Positions 41,330 to 49,959 of a DNA stretch of 64,000 nt are shown here, in pieces; position 1 is the stretch's first letter, and each line of letters begins with the position of its first letter. A program made the position numbers and the translations under genes. Where the stretch lies: contig ONNV01000002.1 of assembly GCA_900319225.1 (NCBI GenBank), positions 124,001-188,000 of the forward strand, written 5' to 3'. The notes under the pieces are model-generated. The model worked only from the letters and a program-made list of their open reading frames with translations. It searched no databases and was not told the DNA's origin. The DNA comes from an uncultured Prevotellaceae bacterium. GTDB lineage: Bacteria > Bacteroidota > Bacteroidia > Bacteroidales > Bacteroidaceae.

Positions 41330-42075
41330 GACTTTTTCTGCGGGTATTTACGGAACCAGCTGGAGATCTTGAGTCGGATCACTCCGAAGAATGCCTCGCT
41401 GAATATGCCTCCGCTCATCTTGGATGTACCAAGCTCGCGGTTTACGAATATAACGGGAACCTCCTTGATCTTGAATCCGCACTTGTAGGCGGTAAACTTC
41501 ATCTCAATCTGGAAGGCGTAGCCCTTAAAATGTATCTTGTCCAGCTCAATTGTCTCCAGAACCTGGCGGCGGTAGCACTTGAATCCGGCGGTGGTGTCAT
41601 GGATGGGCAGGCCGGTAACAATGTGAACGTACTTGGATGCAAAATATGACATCAGCACACGTCCCATAGGCCAATTGACCACATTCACACCGCTTACATA
41701 TCGGGAGCCTATGGCTACGTCGTAACCCTCGTCGCGGCAGGCACTCAGCAGGCGGGGCAGATCGGAGGGGGCGTGTGAGAAATCGGCATCCATCTCAAAG
41801 ATATAATCGTATCCGCGCTCAATGCACCACTTGAATCCGGTAATGTATGCGGTACCCAGACCCAGTTTGCCGGAGCGCTCCACTATGAAGAGGCGGTCCT
41901 TGAAATCGGTCTCAATCAGTCCCTTTACAATATCTGCTGTGCCGTCGGGAGAACCGTCATCAATAATGAGGATGTTGAAATTGTCCTCAAGTGCCATGAC
42001 GGCACGGATGATGTTCTCTATGTTTTCCTTCTCGTTATAGGTGGGGATAATTACTATGCTCTGGTTAGTTTTCAT
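41326..42075 (-). CDS. Polyprenol-phosphate mannosyltransferase-like GT2 glycosyltransferase
   Basis: 249 residues from the ATG at 42075. The longer frame runs into a palindromic repeat and is rejected. GT2 motifs: IPTYNEKENIENII (~10), DDGSPDGTADIV, MDADFSHAP (DxD), ATIG-like AIGSRYVSGV and the dolichyl-phosphate-mannose-synthase block TAGFKCYRRQVLE. It would move a sugar, probably mannose, onto a lipid phosphate carrier at the membrane. No C-terminal helices are present. First gene of the operon, with a -7 box at 42097-42104. Confidence 0.85.
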   Translation of the reverse strand: MKTNQSIVIIPTYNEKENIENIIRAVMALEDNFNILIIDDGSPDGTADIVKGLIETDFKDRLFIVERSGKLGLGTAYITGFKWCIERGYDYIFEMDADFSHAPSDLPRLLSACRDEGYDVAIGSRYVSGVNVVNWPMGRVLMSYFASKYVHIVTGLPIHDTTAGFKCYRRQVLETIELDKIHFKGYAFQIEMKFTAYKCGFKIKEVPVIFVNRELGTSKMSGGIFSEAFFGVIRLKISSWFRKYPQKKS

Positions 42076-42096
42076 AGTTTGTTCTGATATAACGCA

Positions 42097-42104
42097 CAAA
42101 TATA
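42097..42104 (-). promoter_or_regulatory. -7 box (TATATTTG) for the GT2-pyrC-plsC operon
   Basis: Minus-strand consensus match 22 bases upstream of the ATG at 42075. Confidence 0.6.
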
Positions 42105-42106
42105 AT

Positions 42107-42147
42107 AAAAAGGTGCCAAAAGGGACGGTTCCGTTTGGCACCTTTTT
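42107..42147. repeat. REP-like palindrome (copy h), also terminator of the XRE gene
   Basis: 14-base arms AAAAAGGTGCCAAA (42107-42120) and TTTGGCACCTTTTT (42134-42147) around a GGGACGGTTCCG core. It begins three bases after the GT2 operon's -7 box. Confidence 0.8.
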
Positions 42148-42150
42148 TAC

Positions 42151-42351
42151 TTATCTGTACTCAAGTATATCGCCCGGCTGGCAGTCCAGCGCCTTGCAGA
42201 TGGCATCCAGAGTGGAGAATCGTATGGCCTTGGCCTTTCCGGTCTTAAGGATGGAGAGGTTGGCCTGCGTTATGCCTATCTTATCGGCCAGCTGGCCCGA
42301 TGACATCTTGCGTTTGGCCATCATTACGTCAACGTTAACTATTATGCTCAT
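42151..42351 (-). CDS. Mini-XRE regulator paired with DUF2975 protein
   Basis: 66 residues: a helix-turn-helix of the YozG-like group (MSSGQLADKIGITQANLSILKTGKAKAIRFSTLDAICKALDCQPGDILEY). This group is regularly encoded next to DUF2975 membrane proteins, as here (twelve-base gap). It probably represses its own operon; a 17-base palindrome at 43084-43100 is the likely binding site. The terminator is the REP-like palindrome at 42107-42147. Confidence 0.87.
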   Translation of the reverse strand: MSIIVNVDVMMAKRKMSSGQLADKIGITQANLSILKTGKAKAIRFSTLDAICKALDCQPGDILEYR

Positions 42352-42363
42352 AGTCGCGGTGTT

Positions 42364-43068
42364 TTAGATTGTCAGATCCTGTTCCTCTTTCAGGTCTTTG
42401 CCCATAAGTATAATCTGTGATATAATCATCAGTGCCAAACCTGTAATAATCAGCATGCTGTTTGTGTTATTCTGGAATACTATATCATATTCTGCCAGTT
42501 TAATATTCCTCATAAAGAAAAGTGCTTCTGCATAGGAACTGATAAACTGAATAATGTAAATAACAGAAAGAAGTATTCCGGTAGTTTCCAGATATTTTGA
42601 AACATTTGAAACAAATATCTCTCCACGGCGTATACTTCGTATGAGTTTAATAACCAAACAAAGAACCCATATAAGCATTGCCAGAGAAATGATGATTGAT
42701 GTAATAAAAATGACAATAGGTGTCTTTTTTGCTTTTGCAGTTGGGAGTGTCAATGTTATCTGTTTCATAGTTACCTTGTATGCCTGATCCCCTACAGTCG
42801 ATATTATAGCGGTATTTGCATATGGTTTCTTAGGTAATACATTAACAGTATAAGTCCTGGTACTCATTTTACTTGATGTTGAGATACCATCTGCTTCAAT
42901 GATGGTGTCTCGCTCATAAAACTGCTCAGGAATGTTCCCGTATTCCAGTTTTCCCTCAGAACCAGGAATATAAGTGGATGAGTAGTGATGAAGATTGACT
43001 GGAAATACCAACAATACAATTAATACTACCAAAAACAATGTGGTGTAAATTTTTAGTTTTTTGTTCAT
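42364..43068 (-). CDS. DUF2975 membrane protein
   Basis: 234 residues. One helix near the start (~8-24) is followed by an extracytoplasmic segment (~27-115) with IPEQFYERDTIIEADG. Three helices (about 117-140, 160-180 and 200-220) then form the DUF2975 membrane core, including IRRGEIFVSNVSKYLETTG, a family hallmark. DUF2975 proteins have no assigned activity. The XRE gene follows on the same transcript. Confidence 0.85.
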   Translation of the reverse strand: MNKKLKIYTTLFLVVLIVLLVFPVNLHHYSSTYIPGSEGKLEYGNIPEQFYERDTIIEADGISTSSKMSTRTYTVNVLPKKPYANTAIISTVGDQAYKVTMKQITLTLPTAKAKKTPIVIFITSIIISLAMLIWVLCLVIKLIRSIRRGEIFVSNVSKYLETTGILLSVIYIIQFISSYAEALFFMRNIKLAEYDIVFQNNTNSMLIITGLALMIISQIILMGKDLKEEQDLTI

Positions 43069-43083
43069 AATTGGAAAGTTCTC

Positions 43084-43120
43084 TTATTGTTAAACGATAA
43101 ATATTTTCGGTGCAAAGATA
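43084..43120 (-). promoter_or_regulatory. Promoter of the DUF2975-XRE operon with palindrome TTATTGTTAAACGATAA
   Basis: -7 box TATCTTTG (minus, 43113-43120). The 17-base near-perfect palindrome (43084-43100) lies between the start of transcription and the ATG, a typical repressor site. Confidence 0.6.
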
Positions 43121-43185
43121 TGTGCTATTTTTAATCCACCAAAGAAAAACAGGAAAAATTTATTGAAATTCGATAAAAAGGAGTC

Positions 43186-43449
43186 GGGGACGGTTCTATC
43201 TGTGCCCTTTTTGATAATAATCCAAGGTGCACAGAACTTTTGGGGTATCGGTATCGGAAACCATGGCCGCCCGTGGGCTTGTGAACGGGAGGAGCCTGTT
43301 CTCAAGAAGATGTTCTGGAAGGTATGAGTTTACTCATGCCTTTCAGAGCGTCTTATTGGGAATAGGAGGGATAGCGCGAAGCGCGTAGTTTCAGATACTG
43401 ATACCCCAAAAGTTCTCTTGGAAAAAAGGGTACAGATAGAACCGTCCCC
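43186..43449. repeat. 264-base snap-back element with long imperfect inverted repeats
   Basis: Both ends begin GGGGACGGTTCTATCTGT (18 identical bases in inverted orientation). The arms then continue with a shared AGAACTTTTGGGGTATC block. The centre is a further 23-base inverted repeat (43307-43329 / 43332-43354) whose differences are all transitions. The whole unit can fold on itself. It has no gene and looks like a miniature mobile element or REPIN. Confidence 0.8.
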
Positions 43450-43474
43450 TTTGGTTCCTTTTGGCACCTTTTTG

Positions 43475-43482
43475 TATCTTTG
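43475..43482 (+). promoter_or_regulatory. -7 box (TATCTTTG) for mfd, nearly leaderless
   Basis: Consensus box ends eight bases before the ATG at 43491. The upstream TTTTGGCACCTTTTT is the arm of a REP-like sequence like that at 42107, so repeat DNA forms part of this promoter. Confidence 0.6.
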
Positions 43483-43490
43483 CAGGTGCT

Positions 43491-46400
43491 ATGACATTGG
43501 CGGATCTTAGTGGCCTTTATGGCGGGTTGGCGCAGACCAAGGCGCTGATTAAGGAACTTGCGGGAAAACGCACCGGAAACGTTTTTCTGCAGGGGCTCCG
43601 TGCGTCATCGGCTCCGCTTTTGTTCTGTGGAGTGGCTCAGAACGGGGGTAAGCCTTGCATCCTTATCATACTCAATGACCAGGAGGAGGCCGCATATTTC
43701 TATCACGATATGGTGCAGACCATGGGCGATCAGAACGTGCTCTATTTCCCGTCGGCATTCCGCCGCGCCGCCAAGTACGGACAGAAGGACGATGCCAGCG
43801 AGATATTGCGCACAGAGGTCCTGAGCCGCCTTACAACCATAACTCCCGATGCCCAGACGCTGGTGATTGTGACATCAGCCGATGCACTGGCCGAGAAGGT
43901 GGTATCCAAATCCAGCCTTGAGGACAAGTCCATACGCATCAGCGTAGGCGAGACTCTGGACCGCGAGGAACTGCAGAGCCTGCTGCTGGAACTTGGTTTC
44001 AACCGCGTGGATTACGTCTATGAGCCGGGTCAGTTTGCCCTGCGCGGCAGCATTCTGGATGTGTTCTCGTTCTCATCGGAGTATCCGTTCCGCCTGGATT
44101 TCTTTGGCGATGACATAGACAGCATACGTCAGTTCTCTGTCGATACACAGCTCTCAACGGAGCAGAAGGACAGCGTGGTTGTGGTGCCCGATATGGATAA
44201 GATGGAGGGCGCACAGGTATCGCTAATGGATTTCCTGCCGGCTGATACCGTGCTGGCTGTCAAGGACTTGCTGCTGACCGCTGACCGTATGACCACAGTA
44301 AGTAATGAAGTGGCCGATCAAGAGAGCATGGCCGCCCGCATGCGTCAGGTCACTGCCGCCGCAACCGATAATGCCGAGCCTGTTGAGATGCCGCACCTGC
44401 TTACTGCGGAAGACTTTCTGCACAAGACCACCGGTTTCCGCGTGGTGGAGTTCGGCAACAAACCCACCGGTGCGGCACAGGCCACAATAACCTTTGATAC
44501 AACGCCGCAGCCGCTGTTCCACAAGAACTTTGACCTTGTGTCACAGAGCCTGACCGATTATATAGTAAAGGGTTACAGGATTTATATCCTGACCGATAAC
44601 CCCAAGCAGGGTGAGCGCCTGCACGATATCTTTACCGAGCGCGGCGAGAACATACAGTTTGAGACCATAGGCAAGACACTGCATGAGGGTTTTGCCGACG
44701 GCATACTTAAATGCTGTTTCTTTACCGATCATCAGATATTTGACCGCTATCACAAGTATAACCTGCGCAGCGAGCGTGCCCGTAACGGAAAAGTGGCGCT
44801 CACGCTCAAGGAGCTGCAGGAGTTCCAGATTGGTGATTATGTGGTGCATATGGACCATGGCGTGGGCAAGTTCGGCGGCCTGGTTCGTGTTCCGGAGGGC
44901 GGCGGATATCAGGAGAAAATAAAGATTATCTACAAGAATGACGATGTGGTGTTTGTATCCATCCACGCCCTGCACAAGGTCTCCAAGTACAAGGGCAAGG
45001 AGGGTGAGGAGCCGCACATAAACAAACTGGGCACCGGTGCGTGGGAGAACCTTAAGGAGCGTACCAAGGGTAAGATCAAGGATATTGCGCGTGACCTTAT
45101 AAAACTCTATGCCAAGCGATTGGAGGAGAAAGGCTTTGCCTACAGCCCCGACTCATATCTGCAGAACGAGCTGGAGGCCAGCTTCATGTATGAGGATACA
45201 CCTGACCAGCTCAAGGCCACACAGGATATAAAGCAGGATATGGAGAGCAGCCGCCCCATGGACCGCCTCATCTGTGGTGATGTGGGATTCGGCAAGACCG
45301 AAGTTGCCATCCGTGCCGCCTTCAAGGCTGTGGCCGACAACAAGCAGGTGGCAGTTCTGGTGCCTACCACCATACTGGCATTCCAGCACTACCAGACATT
45401 CCGTGACCGATTGAAGGATTTCCCGTGCCGAGTGGAGTATCTCTCACGCGCCCGCAGCGCCGCTCAGACCACCGCAATTCTGGAGGACCTCAAGAACGGC
45501 AAGATTGATATAGTAATAGGTACGCACAAATTAATAGGCAAGCAGGTCAAGTTCAAAGACCTGGGCCTGCTCATTATCGATGAGGAACAGAAATTCGGCG
45601 TATCGGTCAAGGAGAAACTCAAGCAGCTGCGTGCCAACGTGGATGTGCTCACCATGACCGCCACACCTATACCGCGCACCCTGCAGTTCTCGCTCATGGG
45701 TGCCCGCGACCTCTCGGTCATCCAGACTCCGCCGCCAAACCGTTATCCCATACAGACCGAACTCCATGTGTTCAGTCCCGATATCATCCGCGAGGCAGTC
45801 AATTTTGAGATGAGCCGTAACGGACAGCTCTTTATTGTGAGCAACCGCATATCGTCATTGCCGGATCTGGCTGCAATTGTGGAGCGTGAGGTCCCTGATG
45901 CCCGCGTGGCCATCGGCCATGGACAGATGGATCCCGATGAGCTTGAAAAGATTCTTACCGGATTCATAAATTATGACTATGATGTGCTCATTGCCACATC
46001 CATCATTGAGAACGGAATAGATATACCCAACGCCAATACAATCATCGTCAACTCCGCCCAGAACTTTGGTCTGAGTGATTTGCACCAGATGCGCGGACGA
46101 GTAGGGCGTTCCAACAGGAAAGCGTTCTGCTATCTGCTGGCACCGCCTCTGGCATCGCTGTCCGATGAGTCCCGCCGCCGCCTGCAGGCCATTGAGAGTT
46201 TCAGCGATCTGGGCAGCGGAATCCAGCTGGCTCTGCAGGATCTGGATATACGTGGCGCCGGTAACCTTCTGGGTGCCGAGCAGAGCGGATTCATAGCCGA
46301 CCTGGGTTACGAGACCTACCAGAAGATTCTCAAGGAGGCAGTCCGCGAACTCAAGAACGATGAGTTCCAGGATCTGTTCCGCGAGCAGGAGGCTAAGGAG

Positions 46401-46919
46401 AAGGGTGGTGGCGCAGGTGCTGCAGCCGGAAGCACCCCGATGGATGCGTCACGCTATGTCGATGAGTGCACCATTGAGACTGATCTGGACCTCTGTTTCC
46501 CGGATTCATTTGTGCCAGATGGCAGCGAGCGTATCCTTCTGTACCGCGAGCTTGACAGCATGGAGCGCGAGCAGGATATCCAGCGCTTCCGCGACCGCCT
46601 GCAGGACCGTTTCGGCCAGATTCCCAAACAGGCCGACGAACTTATCCGTCTGGTCACCCTGCGCCGTATGGGCCGTGAACTGGGCGTTGAGAAGATATAC
46701 CTCAAGGCTGACCGCATGAGCCTGTTCTTTGTAGCCAACCCCGACAGTCCCTATTATGAGAGCGAGGCATTCGGCGCCATCCTGGCCTACGCCGGCCAGA
46801 ACCCCATGACCTGCCGCCTGCGCGAGGAAGGCACCAAGCGCAGCCTCCAGGTATCGGACGTAAAGGACATCGACAGCGCCATAGGCATCCTGCGTGCCAT
46901 CCTCACTCCTGCACTCTAA
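43491..46919 (+). CDS. mfd: Transcription-repair coupling factor
   Basis: 1142 residues from the ATG at 43491. Order of domains: UvrB-like damage-recognition part (~1-430); RNA-polymerase interaction domain FQIGDYVVHMDHGVGKFGGL (~450-470); RecG-like translocase with Walker A GDVGFGKTE, DEEQ box IIDEEQKFGV, TATPIPRTLQ and QMRGRVGRS; and the C-terminal D7 domain. Mfd removes RNA polymerase stalled at lesions and recruits UvrA. Length and motifs are those of a complete protein. It is followed closely by hipB. Confidence 0.96.
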   Translation: MTLADLSGLYGGLAQTKALIKELAGKRTGNVFLQGLRASSAPLLFCGVAQNGGKPCILIILNDQEEAAYFYHDMVQTMGDQNVLYFPSAFRRAAKYGQKDDASEILRTEVLSRLTTITPDAQTLVIVTSADALAEKVVSKSSLEDKSIRISVGETLDREELQSLLLELGFNRVDYVYEPGQFALRGSILDVFSFSSEYPFRLDFFGDDIDSIRQFSVDTQLSTEQKDSVVVVPDMDKMEGAQVSLMDFLPADTVLAVKDLLLTADRMTTVSNEVADQESMAARMRQVTAAATDNAEPVEMPHLLTAEDFLHKTTGFRVVEFGNKPTGAAQATITFDTTPQPLFHKNFDLVSQSLTDYIVKGYRIYILTDNPKQGERLHDIFTERGENIQFETIGKTLHEGFADGILKCCFFTDHQIFDRYHKYNLRSERARNGKVALTLKELQEFQIGDYVVHMDHGVGKFGGLVRVPEGGGYQEKIKIIYKNDDVVFVSIHALHKVSKYKGKEGEEPHINKLGTGAWENLKERTKGKIKDIARDLIKLYAKRLEEKGFAYSPDSYLQNELEASFMYEDTPDQLKATQDIKQDMESSRPMDRLICGDVGFGKTEVAIRAAFKAVADNKQVAVLVPTTILAFQHYQTFRDRLKDFPCRVEYLSRARSAAQTTAILEDLKNGKIDIVIGTHKLIGKQVKFKDLGLLIIDEEQKFGVSVKEKLKQLRANVDVLTMTATPIPRTLQFSLMGARDLSVIQTPPPNRYPIQTELHVFSPDIIREAVNFEMSRNGQLFIVSNRISSLPDLAAIVEREVPDARVAIGHGQMDPDELEKILTGFINYDYDVLIATSIIENGIDIPNANTIIVNSAQNFGLSDLHQMRGRVGRSNRKAFCYLLAPPLASLSDESRRRLQAIESFSDLGSGIQLALQDLDIRGAGNLLGAEQSGFIADLGYETYQKILKEAVRELKNDEFQDLFREQEAKEKGGGAGAAAGSTPMDASRYVDECTIETDLDLCFPDSFVPDGSERILLYRELDSMEREQDIQRFRDRLQDRFGQIPKQADELIRLVTLRRMGRELGVEKIYLKADRMSLFFVANPDSPYYESEAFGAILAYAGQNPMTCRLREEGTKRSLQVSDVKDIDSAIGILRAILTPAL

Positions 46920-46931
46920 AAAAATACTATT

Positions 46932-46994
46932 AATAGTTTGTATTTAAACTATTATTGGTATATTTGCGCTGTAATAGTGTAAAATCAAACTATT
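46932..46994 (+). promoter_or_regulatory. hipBA promoter with two matching 22-base operators
   Basis: Operator 1 (46932-46953) is AATAGTTT-6 bases-AAACTATT, and operator 2 (46973-46994) is AATAGTGT-6 bases-AAACTATT. The -7 box TATATTTG (46959-46966) lies between them. This is the expected layout for co-operative autorepression by HipB. Confidence 0.75.
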
Positions 46995-46999
46995 AAATA

Positions 47000-47320
47000 A
47001 TGGATGATATTTATTTTCTGACAGACTTGGATGTTGCCAAGAGGATAGGGGCTAATCTTAAGAATCTGCGGTTAAGGCAGAACGTTACTCAGAGTAATCT
47101 TTCTGAATCAGCAGGAGTGTCACTCTCTACACTTAAAAAGATAGAAAACGGTGATATATGCTCTTTTGATTCTTTCTTGCGATTGTTGCGAACATTGCGT
47201 AAACTTGATGTGCTGCAGCCGTTGGTAGAGGAAGAACAGCTAACTCCCAATGAGTATTGGGAGTTTATAAATAACGCAAAACGGAAAATACGTAAACGCG
47301 CTGGGAGAGCCGGCAAATAA
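47000..47320 (+). CDS. hipB: HipB-type antitoxin (XRE family)
   Basis: 106 residues. A Cro/CI helix-turn-helix spans ~12-65 (RIGANLKNLRLRQNVTQSNLSESAGVSLSTLKKIENGD), followed by a helical region and a basic tail (KRKIRKRAGRAGK). It lies 14 bases before hipA and downstream of two identical-format operators. HipB proteins bind HipA, block its kinase activity and repress the operon. Confidence 0.88.
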   Translation: MDDIYFLTDLDVAKRIGANLKNLRLRQNVTQSNLSESAGVSLSTLKKIENGDICSFDSFLRLLRTLRKLDVLQPLVEEEQLTPNEYWEFINNAKRKIRKRAGRAGK

Positions 47321-47334
47321 AAAAACTAAAGACT

Positions 47335-48612
47335 ATGATTGATGCAGCGAGAGTAAAATTGTTTGGTATGCCTATCGGCACTTTGAGATTGGATCACCGA
47401 TATGATGTGGTCAGTTTCCAATATGACGATCAGTTTGCAAATACAGGCATTGAACCGGCCCCGCTTATGATGCCGGTAAGAAAAGGAGTTGTTTATTCTT
47501 TCGGTAATCTGGAGAGAATCACCTATCAGGGACTCCCCGGTATGATGGCCGATTCTCTACCGGATACGTACGGACGGGCATTGTTTGAAAAGTGGTTGTC
47601 TTTAAATGGCAGGACCAGCGGTAATGTTATAGAGTCTTTGTGTTATCTTGGAAACCGATGCATGGGTGCATTGGAGTTTGAACCTGCACTGCTTGATGAC
47701 AGCAAATCAGATATGTCATTTGAGATAGATTCTCTTGTGGATGTTGCCAGAGAGGCGTTGGCTGAGAAAGAGAGTTTCAGCACCAATCTGAGTAATGACA
47801 GGAAATCAGCAATTGCAGAGATTCTCAGGTTGGGAATATCGGCTGGAGGTCAGAGAGCCAAAGCGGTCATTGCATACAATAAAGAGACGGGTGAGGTCAG
47901 ATCCGGTCAGATTATGGCCCCAGATGGCTTTGACTATTACCTTATTAAACTTGACGGGGTATCGGCAACTGCCGGATTCAAGGAGACTGGAAATTATGGG
48001 CGTCTGGAATATTCATTCTATAAATTGACTCAGAAGTGTGGAATAGATATGACAGAATGCTCAATTCTGGAGGAAAACGGCCGCGCTCATTTCATGACAA
48101 AACGTTTTGACCGATTGGACGGAAAGAAACTCCATATGCAGACGCTATGCGGAATTGCTCACTTTGATTACCGCATTCACAGGGCGTATTCATACGAACA
48201 GGCATTCGGTGTCATGAGGATGCTCAAACTCTCATATCAGGAAATGAGCCAATTGTTCAGACGTATGGTCTTCAATGTAGTGTTCAGAAATCAGGATGAC
48301 CATACTAAGAACATCTCCTTCCTGATGGATGACAATGGTAATTGGAGATTGTCTCCGGCATACGATATGGGTTATTCATATAATCCTGCAGGTGGCTGGA
48401 CATCAACACATCAGATGTCAATCAATAACAAATTTGATGACATAACACGTAAAGATTTGTTGGCTTGTGCATCGGCCAATGGCATCAAGGATGCATCGGA
48501 AATAATCGATGAGGTTTGCGATGCAATATCCCTATGGCCTGATATCGCCCGTGATTGTGGAGTACCGCAGCTGATGATTGATGGTATTACACCAAACTTT
48601 GTTCATTTATAG
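47335..48612 (+). CDS. hipA: HipA-type serine/threonine kinase toxin
   Basis: 425 residues, a complete HipA with N-subdomain (~1-105: YQGLPGMMADSLPDTYGRALFEKWL) and kinase domain. Visible features: LGISAGGQRAKAVI, corresponding to the autophosphorylated Ser loop; YLIKLDGV for ATP binding; MTKRFDR; the catalytic FRNQDDHTKNISFLMDD; and the metal-binding SPAYDMGYSY. Family members phosphorylate aminoacyl-tRNA synthetases (GltX in E. coli) and cause growth arrest. A bidirectional terminator follows. Confidence 0.92.
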   Translation: MIDAARVKLFGMPIGTLRLDHRYDVVSFQYDDQFANTGIEPAPLMMPVRKGVVYSFGNLERITYQGLPGMMADSLPDTYGRALFEKWLSLNGRTSGNVIESLCYLGNRCMGALEFEPALLDDSKSDMSFEIDSLVDVAREALAEKESFSTNLSNDRKSAIAEILRLGISAGGQRAKAVIAYNKETGEVRSGQIMAPDGFDYYLIKLDGVSATAGFKETGNYGRLEYSFYKLTQKCGIDMTECSILEENGRAHFMTKRFDRLDGKKLHMQTLCGIAHFDYRIHRAYSYEQAFGVMRMLKLSYQEMSQLFRRMVFNVVFRNQDDHTKNISFLMDDNGNWRLSPAYDMGYSYNPAGGWTSTHQMSINNKFDDITRKDLLACASANGIKDASEIIDEVCDAISLWPDIARDCGVPQLMIDGITPNFVHL

Positions 48613-48629
48613 AAAAAGACAATCCAATT

Positions 48630-48670
48630 AGAGTAGAACGGTCCAAGATCAATGGACCGTTTTATTCTAG
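48630..48670. terminator. Bidirectional terminator between hipA and the convergent barrel-protein gene
   Basis: AACGGTCCA (48637-48645) / TGGACCGTT (48653-48661), with partly pairing TAGAGTAG and TTATTCTA flanks. T-runs occur on both strands. Confidence 0.75.
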
Positions 48671-48687
48671 TTTTACAAAACTATGAT

Positions 48688-49947
48688 TCAGTAGCCTACA
48701 TTGATAGCAACCCCCAGATTCAGGGACCATACATCTCCAAGGTTCTTCTTGTAATTATGGTACATACCGTATACCGAGAACCTCAATCCTGTAAATGATA
48801 TCCCATTGTTATCCTGATCTCTCCAGATAATCCAGTCGGTATCCAGACCAAAGAGAAATCCTTGGTTTCCGGGAAGTTTACTTTTTATATTGTGCTTGCC
48901 GTCTTTCTGTTTCTTATCTGTATATTGAGTGAGGGAACCTAATGAAGTTCCTATAACGGGTGTAAATCTGACGTATTCATTTGAAAATAGAGTATATCCT
49001 GTTTTAAACCTTATTCCGGCTTCATTGACGGTCTCACCTTTAGTCCAATCATAGTTGTAGTCATAATCATGATAGAAATCTGACTGCTTTAGTTCGCCAT
49101 ACCCCAATAAATATAACTCTCCTTCAAAATTGAAACCATGGTATCCCACCTCAAATCCGAATGTCATTCCGTTAGCTGGTTTCAGAAATTCTGAGCCGTT
49201 CCCTATAATGCTGTTGTTGAGATATCCCATGTGTGCTCCCATTTCCAGTTTAGTCTTTTTGATGGGAGTATATCCGAATTCCTGCGGGGTATATTCTCTG
49301 GGATTTTCTTTGAGTTCCCTTTTAATTTTGGACTCATAGTCCGATATTACCGTCGTGTCTTTACCTTGATTGCTTTCACGGTTAAATGACTGTTTTCTCT
49401 CTTCAAATATACGTTGATAGTATTCCTTAATATCGCCTTTAGTCGTATCCTGACTGCTGTTATAGGCTCTTACGGCTTCTCTGGCCGATAACTCCGCTAT
49501 ATCAAACAGTACTTTATTGTATCTCAGATCCCAATCGCCGGCCTTGGCAGGATCATAATAACTCCTTCCGGGAATCATGGATACAGTCAGATCCTTATAC
49601 GAATAATTTGTATTCCGATATTTAAACAACCCTAATTTTTCACTTTCTTGTATTTTTATCGTGCTGTTAGAACCTGTTTCATCGGCACTAACCGGAATGA
49701 AATTGTCCCATGACAGGTTTGGGGCTTCGCTCCATTCTATAATTCCTTGAAATACCAACCTATACAATGGGGAGAGGGTTATGGAGTCCGTTGTATGTAG
49801 AGGTATTTTCATGGAGAATTGGTAGTGAGGCCATACGGAATCAATCTCTGCAAGGGTATATACCTGAACCTCCGTCTGTGAATAGGCAGTGCTGAATGTT
49901 AGCAATAGACCTGCAAACAGAGTGAATATTTGCGTGGATAATCGCAT
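48688..49947 (-). CDS. Secreted DUF922-like protein with beta-barrel-like C terminus (paralogue A)
   Basis: 419 residues with a signal peptide (~1-23). The N-terminal half carries LSWDNFIPVSADETGS and SYYDPAKAGDWDLRYNKVLFDIAEL, resembling DUF922, in which the last block usually reads HEQxHFDIAEL. Here the His and Glu positions are replaced (RYNKVLFDIAEL). The C-terminal ~190 residues alternate aromatic strands (ETGYTLFSNEYVRFTPVIGTSLGSL...GLRFSVYGMYHNY...WSLNLGVAINVGY), as in outer-membrane barrels. One of four paralogues. Function unknown. Confidence 0.65.
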   Translation of the reverse strand: MRLSTQIFTLFAGLLLTFSTAYSQTEVQVYTLAEIDSVWPHYQFSMKIPLHTTDSITLSPLYRLVFQGIIEWSEAPNLSWDNFIPVSADETGSNSTIKIQESEKLGLFKYRNTNYSYKDLTVSMIPGRSYYDPAKAGDWDLRYNKVLFDIAELSAREAVRAYNSSQDTTKGDIKEYYQRIFEERKQSFNRESNQGKDTTVISDYESKIKRELKENPREYTPQEFGYTPIKKTKLEMGAHMGYLNNSIIGNGSEFLKPANGMTFGFEVGYHGFNFEGELYLLGYGELKQSDFYHDYDYNYDWTKGETVNEAGIRFKTGYTLFSNEYVRFTPVIGTSLGSLTQYTDKKQKDGKHNIKSKLPGNQGFLFGLDTDWIIWRDQDNNGISFTGLRFSVYGMYHNYKKNLGDVWSLNLGVAINVGY

Positions 49948-49959
49948 TATTATTTTGAT

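Noticed and set aside
43090..43305. Minus-strand frame upstream of the DUF2975 gene
   Set aside because: It overlaps the left arm of the 264-base snap-back element and the DUF2975 promoter. No family match.
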